Shown here one piece after another: positions 8,344-16,473 of a stretch of DNA of 64,000 nucleotides. Position 1 is the stretch's first letter. Each line of letters starts with the position of its first letter. This DNA is from Streptomyces caniscabiei (GTDB lineage Bacteria > Actinomycetota > Actinomycetes > Streptomycetales > Streptomycetaceae). Position numbers and translations under genes: made by a program. Location: NCBI RefSeq assembly GCF_014930365.1, contig NZ_JABXWI010000005.1:372001-436000 (forward strand). Direction: 5' to 3'. The notes below the pieces were generated by a model. It saw only the letters and a program-made list of their open reading frames with translations. It did not search any database and was not told the origin of the DNA.

Positions 8344-9162
8344 TCACGCGCCCCGGCGTACGCCCTTCGCGAGGTCGCCCGCCAGTTCCCGGACGGCGTC
8401 CAGGCCGGCCGCCTCGTCGGGCGCGTCCAGCATCCGCTTCACGAACGCGGAGCCGACGATCACACCGTCGGCGAACCCGGCGACCTCGGCGGCCTGCTCG
8501 GCGTTGGAGACGCCGAGGCCGACGCAGACCGGCAGGCCCGACCCCGTGGCCCGGGTGCGTTCCACCAGGTCCTGGGCCTGCGCGCCCACCGACTCCCGGG
8601 TGCCCGTGACCCCCATCAGCGAGGCCGCGTAGACGAAGCCGCTGCCGGCCGCGGTGATCTCCGCGAGCCGGGCGTCCTTGCTGCTGGGCGCGACCACGAA
8701 GACCGTGCCGAGGCCGTGCTTCTCCGCGTGCTCCCTCCACAGCGCCGACTCCTGGACGGGCAGGTCGGGCAGGATGCAGCCCGCGCCGCCCGCCTCCGCC
8801 AGCTCGGCCGTGAAGCGCTCGACGCCGTAGCGGTCGATCGGGTTCCAGTAGGTCATGACGAGCACCGGCTTCCCGGTGGCCTCGTACGCCTCCCGCACCG
8901 TGCGCATCACGTCCGCGATCTTGACGCCGCCGCGCAGGGCGATGTCGTCGGCGGTCTGGATGACGGGTCCGTCGAGGACCGGGTCGCTGTGCGGCAGCCC
9001 GACCTCGACGACGTCGGCGCCGCCCTCGAAGACCGCCTTGATCGCGGCGATACCGCCGTCGACGGTCGGGAACCCGGCCGGCAGATAGGCGATCAGCGCG
9101 GACCGGCCCTCCGCCTTGGCCGCGGCGAGGGTGTCACTCAACAGCTGGATGTTGCCGCTCAC
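8344..9162 (-). CDS. trpA: Tryptophan synthase alpha subunit
   Basis: TrpA cleaves indole-3-glycerol phosphate to indole and glyceraldehyde-3-phosphate and passes indole to TrpB through a tunnel. The 272-aa length is normal. Recognisable parts are ALIAYLPAGFP, the catalytic Glu in VVEVGLPHSDPVLDGP (about residues 47-62), the catalytic Asp region ILPDLPVQE, and the phosphate-binding glycines GLGVSN and GVIVGSAFV near the C-terminus. The GTG start at 9162 overlaps the trpB stop (GTGA), so the two subunits are translationally coupled. It is the last gene of the trp run and is followed by a hairpin. Confidence 0.98.
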   Translation of the reverse strand: MSGNIQLLSDTLAAAKAEGRSALIAYLPAGFPTVDGGIAAIKAVFEGGADVVEVGLPHSDPVLDGPVIQTADDIALRGGVKIADVMRTVREAYEATGKPVLVMTYWNPIDRYGVERFTAELAEAGGAGCILPDLPVQESALWREHAEKHGLGTVFVVAPSSKDARLAEITAAGSGFVYAASLMGVTGTRESVGAQAQDLVERTRATGSGLPVCVGLGVSNAEQAAEVAGFADGVIVGSAFVKRMLDAPDEAAGLDAVRELAGDLAKGVRRGA

Positions 9163-10448
9163 TTGGCGTCCCCCTCGATCTCCGCGAGATCGGCCGCGTC
9201 GGCGGCGACCTCGGCGTCGGCGCCCTCGTCGTACAGGCCGAAGTAGCGCGCGGCCGTGTCCATGTCCTTGTCACCGCGCCCGGACAGGTTGACGACGATC
9301 AGCCCGTCCCGGCCGAGTTCCCTGCCGACCTCCAGGGCTCCGGCGAGCGCGTGGGCGCTCTCGATGGCCGGGATGATGCCCTCGGTGCGCGACAGCAGAC
9401 GCAGTGCCTGCATGGCCGCGTCGTCGGTGACGGCGCGGTACTCGCCGCGGCCGCTGTCCTTGAGGTAGGCGTGCTCGGGGCCGATGCCCGGGTAGTCGAG
9501 GCCGGCCGAGATCGAGTAGGGCTCGGTGATCTGGCCCTCCTCGTCCTGGAGGACGTAGGAGCGCGAGCCGTGCAGGATGCCCGGCTCCCCGGCGGTCAGG
9601 GTCGCCGCGTGCTCACCGGTCTCGATGCCGTGCCCGGCCGGTTCGCAGCCGACGAGGCGGACGCCGGTGTCCGGGATGAAGGCGTGGAAGAGCCCGATGG
9701 CGTTCGATCCGCCGCCCACGCAGGCGACGGCCGCGTCGGGCAGCCGTCCGGCGCGTTCGAGGATCTGCCGTCTCGCCTCGACGCCGATGACGCGGTGGAA
9801 GTCGCGGACCATGGCGGGGAAGGGGTGGGGGCCGGCCACGGTCCCGAAGAGGTAGTGGGTGCGGTCGACGTTGGCGACCCAGTCCCGGAACGCCTCGTTG
9901 ATGGCGTCCTTGAGGGTGCGGGAGCCGGACTTCACGGCGACGACCTCGGCGCCGAGCATGCGCATCCGGGCGACGTTCAGGGCTTGGCGCTGGGTGTCGA
10001 TCTCGCCCATGTAGATGGTGCAGTCGAGGCCGAAGAGCGCGCAGGCGGTGGCGGTGGCGACGCCGTGCTGGCCCGCTCCCGTCTCGGCGATCACCCGGGT
10101 CTTGCCCATGCGCCTGGTGAGCAGGGCCTGCCCGAGCACGTTGTTGATCTTGTGGGACCCGGTGTGGTTCAGGTCCTCGCGCTTGAGGAAGACCCGCGCT
10201 CCGCCGGCGTGCTCGGCGAACCGGGGCACCTCGGTGAGCGAGCTGGGCCGCCCGGTGTAGTGGACGAGCAGATCGTCGAGCTCGCGCGCGAACTCGGGGT
10301 CGTGCTTCGCCTTGTCGTACTCCACGGCGACCTCGTCCACGGCGGCGACCAGCGCCTCCGGGATGAACTTGCCGCCGAACGCGCCGAAGTACCCCTCGGC
10401 GCTGGGGACTTGACCCTCGGGGTCGGGAATGAAGAACTCACTGGACAT
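9159..10448 (-). CDS. trpB: Tryptophan synthase beta subunit
   Basis: TrpB is the PLP enzyme that joins indole and serine to give tryptophan. The 429-aa protein starts at ATG 10448 (MSSEFFIPDPEG). GCGAGG lies about 8 bases upstream, and the longer upstream reading frame has no family similarity. Visible hallmarks are FGGKFIPEAL, the PLP lysine in HTGSHKINN, ETGAGQHGVATATACALFG, the phosphate-binding CVGGGSNAIG, and a C-terminal serine-rich pocket. The gene overlaps trpA by 4 bases. About 150 bases separate it from trpM upstream, in which I see no other gene. Confidence 0.98.
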   Translation of the reverse strand: MSSEFFIPDPEGQVPSAEGYFGAFGGKFIPEALVAAVDEVAVEYDKAKHDPEFARELDDLLVHYTGRPSSLTEVPRFAEHAGGARVFLKREDLNHTGSHKINNVLGQALLTRRMGKTRVIAETGAGQHGVATATACALFGLDCTIYMGEIDTQRQALNVARMRMLGAEVVAVKSGSRTLKDAINEAFRDWVANVDRTHYLFGTVAGPHPFPAMVRDFHRVIGVEARRQILERAGRLPDAAVACVGGGSNAIGLFHAFIPDTGVRLVGCEPAGHGIETGEHAATLTAGEPGILHGSRSYVLQDEEGQITEPYSISAGLDYPGIGPEHAYLKDSGRGEYRAVTDDAAMQALRLLSRTEGIIPAIESAHALAGALEVGRELGRDGLIVVNLSGRGDKDMDTAARYFGLYDEGADAEVAADAADLAEIEGDAK

Positions 10449-10601
10449 GCGACTACCTCGCAGGGGCGGAGCCCCGTCGTCGGTCGGACTATGACTCACA
10501 GCGATCACGTACGCGCACCACCGGACGGATCCGCCGACCCCGCCCCGACCCACCCGCCGCCGGGGACGGGACACCCGGCGTTCAGGAGGAAAGGCGGCGG
10601 C

Positions 10602-10796
10602 TCAGCTGCCCGCAGGGCATCCGCGCGTACGTGTCCTGGGCCATCGCATGCCGTTCACCTGACCCGGCTCGTCACCGATGACATAGCGGACCCGGCGCCC
10701 GTGGACCCGACGGGCGGGCGCCCGGCAGCCACGGGGACGGCACCCGCGCGCGAGGCGGGCGTAGGGGTCCCTGGGGGTCATGGTGATCGAGAACAT
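10602..10796 (-). CDS. trpM: Small tryptophan-biosynthesis modulator TrpM
   Basis: A 64-aa basic protein is encoded between trpC and trpB. Starting at ATG 10796 it reads MFSITMTPRDPYARLARGC and continues with RPRGCRAPARRVHGRRVRY. This matches my memory of TrpM (formerly TrpX), a small protein in the Streptomyces trp cluster described as modulating tryptophan biosynthesis. There is no clear ribosome-binding site, and ATG 10781 is an alternative start. The reading frame extends further upstream to 10964, but that part lacks the family pattern. Its mode of action is not visible in the sequence. Confidence 0.7.
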   Translation of the reverse strand: MFSITMTPRDPYARLARGCRPRGCRAPARRVHGRRVRYVIGDEPGQVNGMRWPRTRTRGCPAGS

Positions 10797-10971
10797 CGGG
10801 GCACAGCCTACCGGTACCGCCTCACCCGTGTGGGCGACACCGAGCGCGGCGGACGGCACTCGATCCGCCGCCCCGCACACCCTCCCGTACCCCATCGCAC
10901 CGCGCACCGCCACGTCGGCCGGGGCGGACCCCGGCCGGTCGGCGGTGCGGGTGCGGGCGGTCATGTCCGGG

Positions 10972-11781
10972 TCAGCTCCGGCCGTGCCGCAGCGCGGGGT
11001 GCTCGCCCGCGGCCACGAGGTCGGCGACGGCGGTCCTGGGGTCCTTGCCGGTGACGAGGGACTCGCCCACGAGGACCGCGTCGGCGCCGGCGTTGGCGTA
11101 GGCGATGAGGTCGTGCGGGCCCCGGACGCCGGATTCGGCGATCTTGACGATGGAGTCGGGGATCTCGGGGGCGACCCGCTCGAACGTGGAGCGGTCGACC
11201 TCCAGGGTCTTGAGGTTGCGGGCGTTGACGCCGATCACCCGGGCGCCGGCGTCGACCGCGCGCTCGACCTCGTCCTCGTCGTGGACCTCGACGAGCGGGG
11301 TGAGCCCGATGGACTCGGCACGCTCGATCAGCGACTCCAGCGCCGGCTGGTCGAGGGCCGCGACGATCAGCAGCACCACGTCGGCGCCGTACGCCCGCGC
11401 CTCCCACAGCTGGTACGAGGTGACGATGAAGTCCTTGCGCAGGACGGGGATGTCCACGCGGGCGCGGACGGCCTCCAGGTCGGCCAGCGAGCCGCCGAAG
11501 CGGCGCTGTTCGGTGAGGACGGAGATGACGGCCGCGCCGCCCGCCTCGTAGTCGGCCGCGAGCCCGGCCGGGTCGGCGATCGCGGCGAGCGCGCCCTTGG
11601 AGGGGCTGGAGCGCTTGACCTCGCAGATCACCTTGACGCCGTCGCCGCGCAGCGCGGCCGCGCCGTCCTTGGCCGCCGGAGCCTTCGCCGCGCGCTCCTT
11701 GAGCTCGTCGAGGCTGACGCGCGCCTGCCGCTCCGCGAGGTCGGCACGGACTCCGTCGATGATCTCGTCGAGCACACTCAC
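10972..11781 (-). CDS. trpC: Indole-3-glycerol phosphate synthase
   Basis: This enzyme closes the indole ring from CdRP with loss of CO2 and water. The 269-aa monofunctional form has the expected motifs: ICEVKRSSPSKG with the catalytic lysine (about residues 51-62), SVLTEQRRFGGSLADL, the catalytic lysine in PVLRKDFIV, EVHDEDEVERA, GVNARNLKTLEVD, and AESGVRGPHDL. The GTG start at 11781 is preceded by AAAGGGGG about 8 bases away. It is not fused to TrpF, in keeping with use of PriA in Streptomyces. The DUF2752 gene is 172 bases upstream in the same direction. Confidence 0.97.
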   Translation of the reverse strand: MSVLDEIIDGVRADLAERQARVSLDELKERAAKAPAAKDGAAALRGDGVKVICEVKRSSPSKGALAAIADPAGLAADYEAGGAAVISVLTEQRRFGGSLADLEAVRARVDIPVLRKDFIVTSYQLWEARAYGADVVLLIVAALDQPALESLIERAESIGLTPLVEVHDEDEVERAVDAGARVIGVNARNLKTLEVDRSTFERVAPEIPDSIVKIAESGVRGPHDLIAYANAGADAVLVGESLVTGKDPRTAVADLVAAGEHPALRHGRS

Positions 11782-11953
11782 GCGAGCGGCCCCCTTTCAG
11801 ACGGTGAAAATCGGTGACAACGTTTGACGGTCATGTATTGACAGTCGAGCGGTTCTCAGGGTTCAGGCAGTTCACTGCGATGGTATCCGGAGGAGGGCGT
11901 AGGCCTCGCATCCGGTTGACGGCGGTCCCACTACCTGGACGTTCGCCGTTCGA

Positions 11954-12406
11954 TCAAGGATGGAGCCAGCCACCGAACGGCAGGTTCCGGACAACCGTGA
12001 AGACCAGCGCCAATGCGCCGAGCGACCACATCTGAACGGTCCCGAACCGAAGCCGCAGGGGTCGTCCGCGCACCACCTGGACCACCCAAACGGCCCACAG
12101 CACCGCGAACCCCAGGTAGCCCGCGACGGCGAGCGCGTTGTCGGCGAGGGCGGTGGCGAGGTCGCCGTGCGCGAAGGCGTGCGCGCTGCGCAGGCCGCCG
12201 CACCCTGGGCAGTAGAGGCCCGTGAAGCGCCACAGCGGGCAGACCGGGTAGTGGCCGGGCTCGTTGGGGTCGACGGCCGCGACGTACGCGAAGGCGCTGC
12301 CGACGACGGTGAGCGCCGCGGCGGGCACCCAGAGGCCGCGGAGCGCGCGGCCCCGCTGCGGCGCGGGCGGGGCGGTGGGAGCGGTCTCGGCGTTCACACA
12401 CCGCAT
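11954..12406 (-). CDS. DUF2752 membrane protein
   Basis: The 150-aa membrane protein carries the DUF2752 signature CPLWRFTGLYCPGCGGLRSA at about residues 55-74, a cysteine-rich motif between helices that suggests metal binding or disulphide formation. Hydrophobic helices include LWVPAAALTVVGSAFAYVAA, AVAGYLGFAVLWAVWVVQVV and LGALALVFTVVRNL. The start could be ATG 12406 or the GTG three codons later. It sits in the trp run between trpC and another small membrane protein. No biochemical role is known to me for the family. Confidence 0.88.
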   Translation of the reverse strand: MRCVNAETAPTAPPAPQRGRALRGLWVPAAALTVVGSAFAYVAAVDPNEPGHYPVCPLWRFTGLYCPGCGGLRSAHAFAHGDLATALADNALAVAGYLGFAVLWAVWVVQVVRGRPLRLRFGTVQMWSLGALALVFTVVRNLPFGGWLHP

Positions 12407-12435
12407 TCTGCCCCGCGCGGGCCGTACACGCGCAC

Positions 12436-12479
12436 GAGGGGCGGCCCGGCGGTTCGATCCCGCCGCCGGGCCGCCCCTC
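12436..12479 (-). terminator. Strong GC hairpin downstream of the 92-aa membrane protein gene
   Basis: The 17-bp arms GAGGGGCGGCCCGGCGG and CCGCCGGGCCGCCCCTC pair perfectly around a 10-base loop. No T-tract follows. It lies between two minus-strand genes and could terminate or attenuate transcription running from trpE towards trpC. Confidence 0.75.
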
Positions 12480-12488
12480 CCGCGGACG

Positions 12489-12767
12489 TCAGCTCTGGGC
12501 GGCGGCCGGCTCGGTGGTCGACGTGGTCGTGCCGCCGGAGCGCACCGCCGCCGTCTCGTACACGGCGTGCGCGTCCTTCGGCTGGCCCATGCCCATGGCG
12601 CGCATGGCCATGCCGACGACGCCGCCGAGGACGACGATGACCATGCCGGCCCAGAATCCCAGCGGCTGGGCCATCACCATGTAGGCGCCCGAGACGCAGA
12701 AACCGATGAAGGCGATGGTGACGCCGGTCCAGGCGGCCGGGGTGTGACCGTGGCTGCTGCCCGCCAT
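12489..12767 (-). CDS. Small conserved membrane protein (HGHTPAAWTG family)
   Basis: The 92-aa protein starts at ATG 12767, seven codons inside a longer possible frame, because AGGAG lies 6-7 bases upstream of that ATG. The N-terminus is MAGSSHGHTPAAWTGVTIAF. Two hydrophobic helices follow (about residues 14-35 and 42-60), then a polar tail. I recognise the HGxxPAAWTGV pattern from actinobacterial membrane proteins next to trp genes but know no function. The Trp-associated membrane protein gene is 155 bases upstream. Confidence 0.85.
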   Translation of the reverse strand: MAGSSHGHTPAAWTGVTIAFIGFCVSGAYMVMAQPLGFWAGMVIVVLGGVVGMAMRAMGMGQPKDAHAVYETAAVRSGGTTTSTTEPAAAQS

Positions 12768-12922
12768 GACTTGCTCCTCGTTGTTCATTGCGTCGTGCTC
12801 GATGCGTGACGCTCGATGCCTGTGCTGAGTCGGACGCTCGTCGTCCATTGTTCCGTACGGGTACGGGTGCCATGAGCGGGGGTGTCCACTCTCACGTTCC
12901 CGACTCCGTCCGTGGGGGACCC

Positions 12923-13567
12923 TCAGGCCGGGTCGGGTCCCGTCGGGTCCTCGCCCCGGTCCAGGGCCTTCCACATGTCCTCGGGCCGGTCGGGGTCGAC
13001 CGGCCGGGTCTTGCGGGGCCGGGGCGTGCCGTCGCGCTCGTAGCGGCCGGACATCGTGGGCCACAGCCGTCCGTAGCGCAGGGCGAGCAGCCCGGCGAGC
13101 AGGATGAGCGCGCCGCCGACGGCCGCGACGTACGGCCAGCCGGTGTGGCTGAGCGTGTCGACGGTCGCGCCGCTGTCGCCGGAGGCCTCGGCCGCCTTGT
13201 CGTCGAGCGCCGCGCTGTCGTACGCGCCGAGCAGCGCCGCGGCGACGGTGCCCGCGCCGGAGAGGGCGAGCAGGCCGGCGACCAGGACGCGCCCGGACCG
13301 GCGTACGGCGAAGACGGCGACGAGCGCGGCGAGGCCCACCACGGCGAGGGACGCCGGGACGCCCGTGACGTCGCTGCCCCTGGCGGTCAGCGGGAAGGGG
13401 CCGCCGGCCACCGTGATGGTGCCCTCCGACCAGCGCTGCCGGGTGGCGAGCAGCGCGACGGCCGCGCCGAGCGCACCGCTGAGCAGTGCCAGGGCGAGGC
13501 TGCGCCGACCGGAGCGGGCGGAGGCGGGTTCGGAACGGGGGTGAGGTACGGCGGTCACGTACCCCAC
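12923..13567 (-). CDS. Trp-operon-associated membrane protein (TIGR02234 type)
   Basis: This 214-aa membrane protein has four predicted helices: ALALLSGALGAAVALLA (about 25-41), ASLAVVGLAALVAVFAV (72-88), VLVAGLLALSGAGTVAAALL (94-113) and YVAAVGGALILLAGLLAL (146-163). A motif RQRWSEGT follows helix 1 and a charged tail closes the protein. This is the pattern of the actinobacterial Trp-biosynthesis-associated membrane family. It lies 51 bases past trpE in the same direction, and the conserved linkage suggests a role tied to tryptophan, which remains unproven. GTG 13567 or GTG 13558 may be the start. Confidence 0.88.
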   Translation of the reverse strand: MGYVTAVPHPRSEPASARSGRRSLALALLSGALGAAVALLATRQRWSEGTITVAGGPFPLTARGSDVTGVPASLAVVGLAALVAVFAVRRSGRVLVAGLLALSGAGTVAAALLGAYDSAALDDKAAEASGDSGATVDTLSHTGWPYVAAVGGALILLAGLLALRYGRLWPTMSGRYERDGTPRPRKTRPVDPDRPEDMWKALDRGEDPTGPDPA

Positions 13568-13618
13568 TATCGCCTGCCCCCCGGGTGGGTTGTCACCCGG
13601 GGGCAGGTGAGAAGCGCC

Positions 13619-15097
13619 CTATTGTCCGAGTCGGTTGGCCGTGTGCACCGCCCTCAGGACCGCCGCCGCCTTGTTGCGGCACTCGGTGTCCTCGGCGACG
13701 GGGTCGGAGTCGGCGACGATGCCGGCGCCGGCCTGGACGTAGGCCGTGCCGTCCCGGAGGAGGGCCGTGCGGATGGCGATGGCGGTGTCGGAGTCCCCGG
13801 CGAAGTCGAGGTAGCCGACGCAGCCGCCGTACAGGCCGCGGCGGGAGGGCTCCAGTTCGTCGATGATCTGCATGGCCCGCGGCTTGGGGGCGCCGGAGAG
13901 GGTGCCGGCGGGGAAGCAGGCGGTGAGGACGTCGAAGGCGGTGCGGCCCGGCGCGACCCGGCCGGTGACGGTGGACACGATGTGCATCACGTGCGAGTAC
14001 CGCTCGACGGACATGAAGTCGACGACCTCGACCGAGCCCGGTTCGCAGACCCGGCCCAGGTCGTTGCGCCCCAGGTCGACGAGCATCAGGTGCTCGGCGC
14101 GCTCCTTGGGGTCGGCGAGCAGTTCGTCGGCGAGGGCCTGGTCCTCCTGCGGGGTGGCGCCCCGGTGCCGGGTGCCGGCGATGGGGTGGACCATGGCCTG
14201 TCCGTCCTCGACCTTGACCAGGGCCTCGGGGGAGGAGCCGACGACGTCGAAGCCGTCGAAGCGGAACAGGTACATGTACGGGGAGGGGTTGGTCGCCCTC
14301 AGGACGCGGTAGACGTCCAGCGCGCTTGCGGTGCACGGGGTTTCGAAGCGCTGGGAGGGGACGACCTGGAAGGCCTCGCCGGCCCGGATGCGCTCCTTGA
14401 TGTCCTCGACGGCCTCCCGGAAGTCGGGGCCGCCCCACAGCGCGGTGTACTCGGGCAGCTCGGACGGCGGGAGGGCCGCCGGGGGCTGGGCCACGGGCCG
14501 GGCGAGGTCGGCCTCCATGGCGTCGAGGCGGGCGACGGCGTCGGCGTGGGCCTCGTCGACGCCGGTGTCCAGGTCGTTGTGGTTGATGGCGTTGGCGATC
14601 AGCAGGACCGAGCCCTCCCAGTGGTCCATGACCGCCAGGTCGCTGGTCAGCAGCATGGTCAGCTCGGGCAGCTTCAGGTCGTCCCGCTCGCCGGGGCCGA
14701 TCTTCTCCAGACGGCGCACGATGTCGTAGCCGAGGTAGCCGACCATGCCGCCGGTGAAGGGCGGCATGCCCTCCTGGTGCGGGGTGTGGAGGGCCTCGAT
14801 GGTGGCGCGCAGGGCGGCGAGGGGGTCGCCGTCGACGGGGACGCCGACGGGTGGGGTGCCGAGCCAGTGGGCCTGTCCGTCGCGGGCGGTGAGGGTGGCG
14901 TGGCTGCGGACGCCCACGAAGGAGTAGCGGGACCACGAGCGGCCGTTCTCCGCGGACTCCAACAGGAAGGTGCCGGGGCGCTCGGCGGCGAGCTTGCGGT
15001 AGAGCCCGACGGGGGTGTCGCCGTCGGCGAGGAGCTTGCGGCTGACGGGGATGACCCGGCGGTCGGTGGCCAGCTTGCGGAACGTCTCGAGGTCCAT
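13619..15097 (-). CDS. trpE: Anthranilate synthase component I
   Basis: TrpE converts chorismate to anthranilate with ammonia from a TrpG partner, which is not encoded here. The 492-aa protein starts at ATG 15097 (MDLETFRKLATDRRVIPVSR). It contains the tryptophan feedback-site motif LLESAENG near residue 50. Chorismate-site motifs follow: QRFETPC, IAGTRHRGATPQED, LVDLGRNDLGRVCEPGSVEV, GTLSGAPKPRAMQIIDEL and GAGIVADSDPVAED. The gene starts only 11 bases after the hisI stop, so it is probably expressed with hisI. This is a physical link between histidine and tryptophan synthesis. Confidence 0.98.
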   Translation of the reverse strand: MDLETFRKLATDRRVIPVSRKLLADGDTPVGLYRKLAAERPGTFLLESAENGRSWSRYSFVGVRSHATLTARDGQAHWLGTPPVGVPVDGDPLAALRATIEALHTPHQEGMPPFTGGMVGYLGYDIVRRLEKIGPGERDDLKLPELTMLLTSDLAVMDHWEGSVLLIANAINHNDLDTGVDEAHADAVARLDAMEADLARPVAQPPAALPPSELPEYTALWGGPDFREAVEDIKERIRAGEAFQVVPSQRFETPCTASALDVYRVLRATNPSPYMYLFRFDGFDVVGSSPEALVKVEDGQAMVHPIAGTRHRGATPQEDQALADELLADPKERAEHLMLVDLGRNDLGRVCEPGSVEVVDFMSVERYSHVMHIVSTVTGRVAPGRTAFDVLTACFPAGTLSGAPKPRAMQIIDELEPSRRGLYGGCVGYLDFAGDSDTAIAIRTALLRDGTAYVQAGAGIVADSDPVAEDTECRNKAAAVLRAVHTANRLGQ

Positions 15098-15108
15098 GGC
15101 GGCTGACC

Positions 15109-15564
15109 TTACTGATCCAGTGACGGCACGTCGGAATCGGCGGCGCCCGGGGCGCCCTCCACTGCTTTGAGGACGTCCTCGTCGAAGCAGGTGCGGTCGC
15201 CGGTGTGGCAGGCGGCGCCGATCTGGTCGACCTTGACGAGGAGGGTGTCGGCGTCGCAGTCCAGGGCGACGGACTTCACCCACTGGAAGTGGCCGGAGGT
15301 GTCGCCCTTGACCCAGTACTCGCGGCGGCTGCGCGACCAGTAGGTGCAGCGTCCGGTGGTGAGGGTGCGATGCAGGGCCTCGTCGTCCATCCAGCCGAGC
15401 ATGAGCACCTCACCGGTGTCGTACTGCTGGGCGATGGCGGGCAGGAGTCCGTCGGCGCCGCGCTTGAGGCGGGCGGTGATCTCGGGGTCCAGCGCGCTGG
15501 GGGTACCGGGGCCGACGGGGGCTCCGGGACTGTGGGGGCTGCTGGAGGACGACATGCTGGTCAT
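15109..15564 (-). CDS. hisI: Phosphoribosyl-AMP cyclohydrolase
   Basis: HisI opens the adenine ring of PR-AMP, the third step of histidine synthesis. After a Ser-rich N-terminus, the 151-aa protein has the family core GLLPAIAQQYDTGEVLMLGW, MDDEALHRTLTTGRCTYWSR, SRREYWVKGDTSGH, and the metal-binding set DCDADTLL with GAACHTGDRTCF. It is the cyclohydrolase alone, without the HisE pyrophosphohydrolase domain, so hisE must be elsewhere. ATG at 15573, 15564 or 15555 are all possible and no ribosome-binding site decides. It is immediately followed by trpE. Confidence 0.96.
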   Translation of the reverse strand: MTSMSSSSSPHSPGAPVGPGTPSALDPEITARLKRGADGLLPAIAQQYDTGEVLMLGWMDDEALHRTLTTGRCTYWSRSRREYWVKGDTSGHFQWVKSVALDCDADTLLVKVDQIGAACHTGDRTCFDEDVLKAVEGAPGAADSDVPSLDQ

Positions 15565-15764
15565 GCGTGCCATTGTGCCGCGCCGCGCCGACCGGCCTCG
15601 TGGGTTGTCCACAGGCCGGACCTGCTTGTCGTACGAATGCCGTCTCGGCCGGGTGTCCGTCGCCTCCCCGGCACCAGGGGGCTCGTGCCGCAGTCGTCCC
15701 CCGCCGCCGGGAGGCTCGTGCCGCCTCGGCCGGACCTGCGCTGTGCGCCGCGGTGGCGCGGTCG

Positions 15765-15777
15765 TAGGCTGGCTGGC
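15765..15777 (+). promoter_or_regulatory. Leaderless promoter -10 box of the TIGR03085-family gene
   Basis: TAGGCT at 15765-15770 ends 7 bases before the ATG at 15778, so transcription should begin at or next to the start codon. There is no Shine-Dalgarno sequence. I see no good -35 box. Confidence 0.55.
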
Positions 15778-16413
15778 ATGTCGACCCATGCCAAGCGTGA
15801 ACGGCTTCTCTTCGCCGACCTGTTGGAGACCGCGGGCCCCGATGCCCCCACCCTGTGCGAGGGCTGGACGACCCGTGATCTGGCCGCGCACGTGGTGGTG
15901 CGCGAGCGCCGCCCCGACGCCGCCGGGGGCATCCTCATCAAGCAGCTCGCCTCGCGCCTGGACCGGGTGATGGAGGAGTTCGCCGCGAAGCCGTACGAGG
16001 AGCTGATCCAGCTCGTGCGGACCGGTCCGCCGCGTTTCTCGCCCTTCTCCCTCAAGCAGATCGACGAGGCCTCGAACACGATCGAGTTCTACGTCCACGC
16101 CGAGGACATCCGCCGGGCGCAGCCCGAGTGGTCCCCGCGCGAGCTCGACCATGTCTTCCAGGACGCCCTGTGGTCCCGTCTGGAGCGCACCTCGCGCCTC
16201 ATGGGCCGTGGCTCCCCCACCGGTCTGGTCCTGCGCCGTCCCGACGGCCGGACGGCGGTGGCCCATCGCGGCACCCCGGTGGTCACCGTCACCGGTGAGC
16301 CCTCCGAGCTGCTGCTGTTCCTGTACGGCCGCCAGCAGGTGGCCGATGTGGAGCTGGACGGCGAGAAGGAGGCGATCACCAAGCTGCACGAGACGAAGCA
16401 GCTGGGGATCTGA
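15778..16413 (+). CDS. TIGR03085-family DinB-like / maleylpyruvate isomerase N-terminal protein
   Basis: The 211-aa protein matches the actinobacterial TIGR03085 family, a branch of the DinB/mycothiol-dependent four-helix fold. It begins with ERLLFADLLE and TLCEGWTTRDLAAHVVVRERRPDAA, in which the histidine in AAHVVVRE is a usual metal ligand. A later stretch is NTIEFYVHAEDIRRAQPEW, with further His and Glu ligands. A C-terminal domain carries GEPSELLLFLYGR. Relatives use mycothiol as cofactor, but the substrate here is unknown. It is the only plus-strand gene inside the his/trp cluster, and its transcript would face hisF. Confidence 0.88.
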   Translation: MSTHAKRERLLFADLLETAGPDAPTLCEGWTTRDLAAHVVVRERRPDAAGGILIKQLASRLDRVMEEFAAKPYEELIQLVRTGPPRFSPFSLKQIDEASNTIEFYVHAEDIRRAQPEWSPRELDHVFQDALWSRLERTSRLMGRGSPTGLVLRRPDGRTAVAHRGTPVVTVTGEPSELLLFLYGRQQVADVELDGEKEAITKLHETKQLGI

Positions 16414-16424
16414 GCAGAGTCGAG

Positions 16425-16457
16425 GTAAGCCCCGGTCACCAGGTGGCCGGGGCTTAC
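16425..16457. terminator. Bidirectional hairpin between convergent genes
   Basis: GTAAGCCCCGGTCACC and GGTGGCCGGGGCTTAC form a near-perfect stem of about 14-16 bp with one T·G pair. It sits between the stop of the plus-strand gene at 16413 and the hisF stop at 16474. It can serve both strands. Confidence 0.85.
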
Positions 16458-16473
16458 ATCGCGGGAGGCGGCG

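Noticed and set aside
9351..11054. 567-aa plus-strand frame opposite trpB
   Set aside because: Its composition is that of an antisense frame, and trpB, trpM and trpC on the other strand have catalytic motifs throughout.
11782..11953. Tryptophan attenuator with leader peptide before trpC
   Set aside because: I found no short frame with consecutive Trp codons and no T-tailed terminator in this gap.
12788..15106. 772-aa plus-strand frame opposite trpE
   Set aside because: Val/Gly/Ala-rich shadow; trpE fits perfectly on the minus strand.
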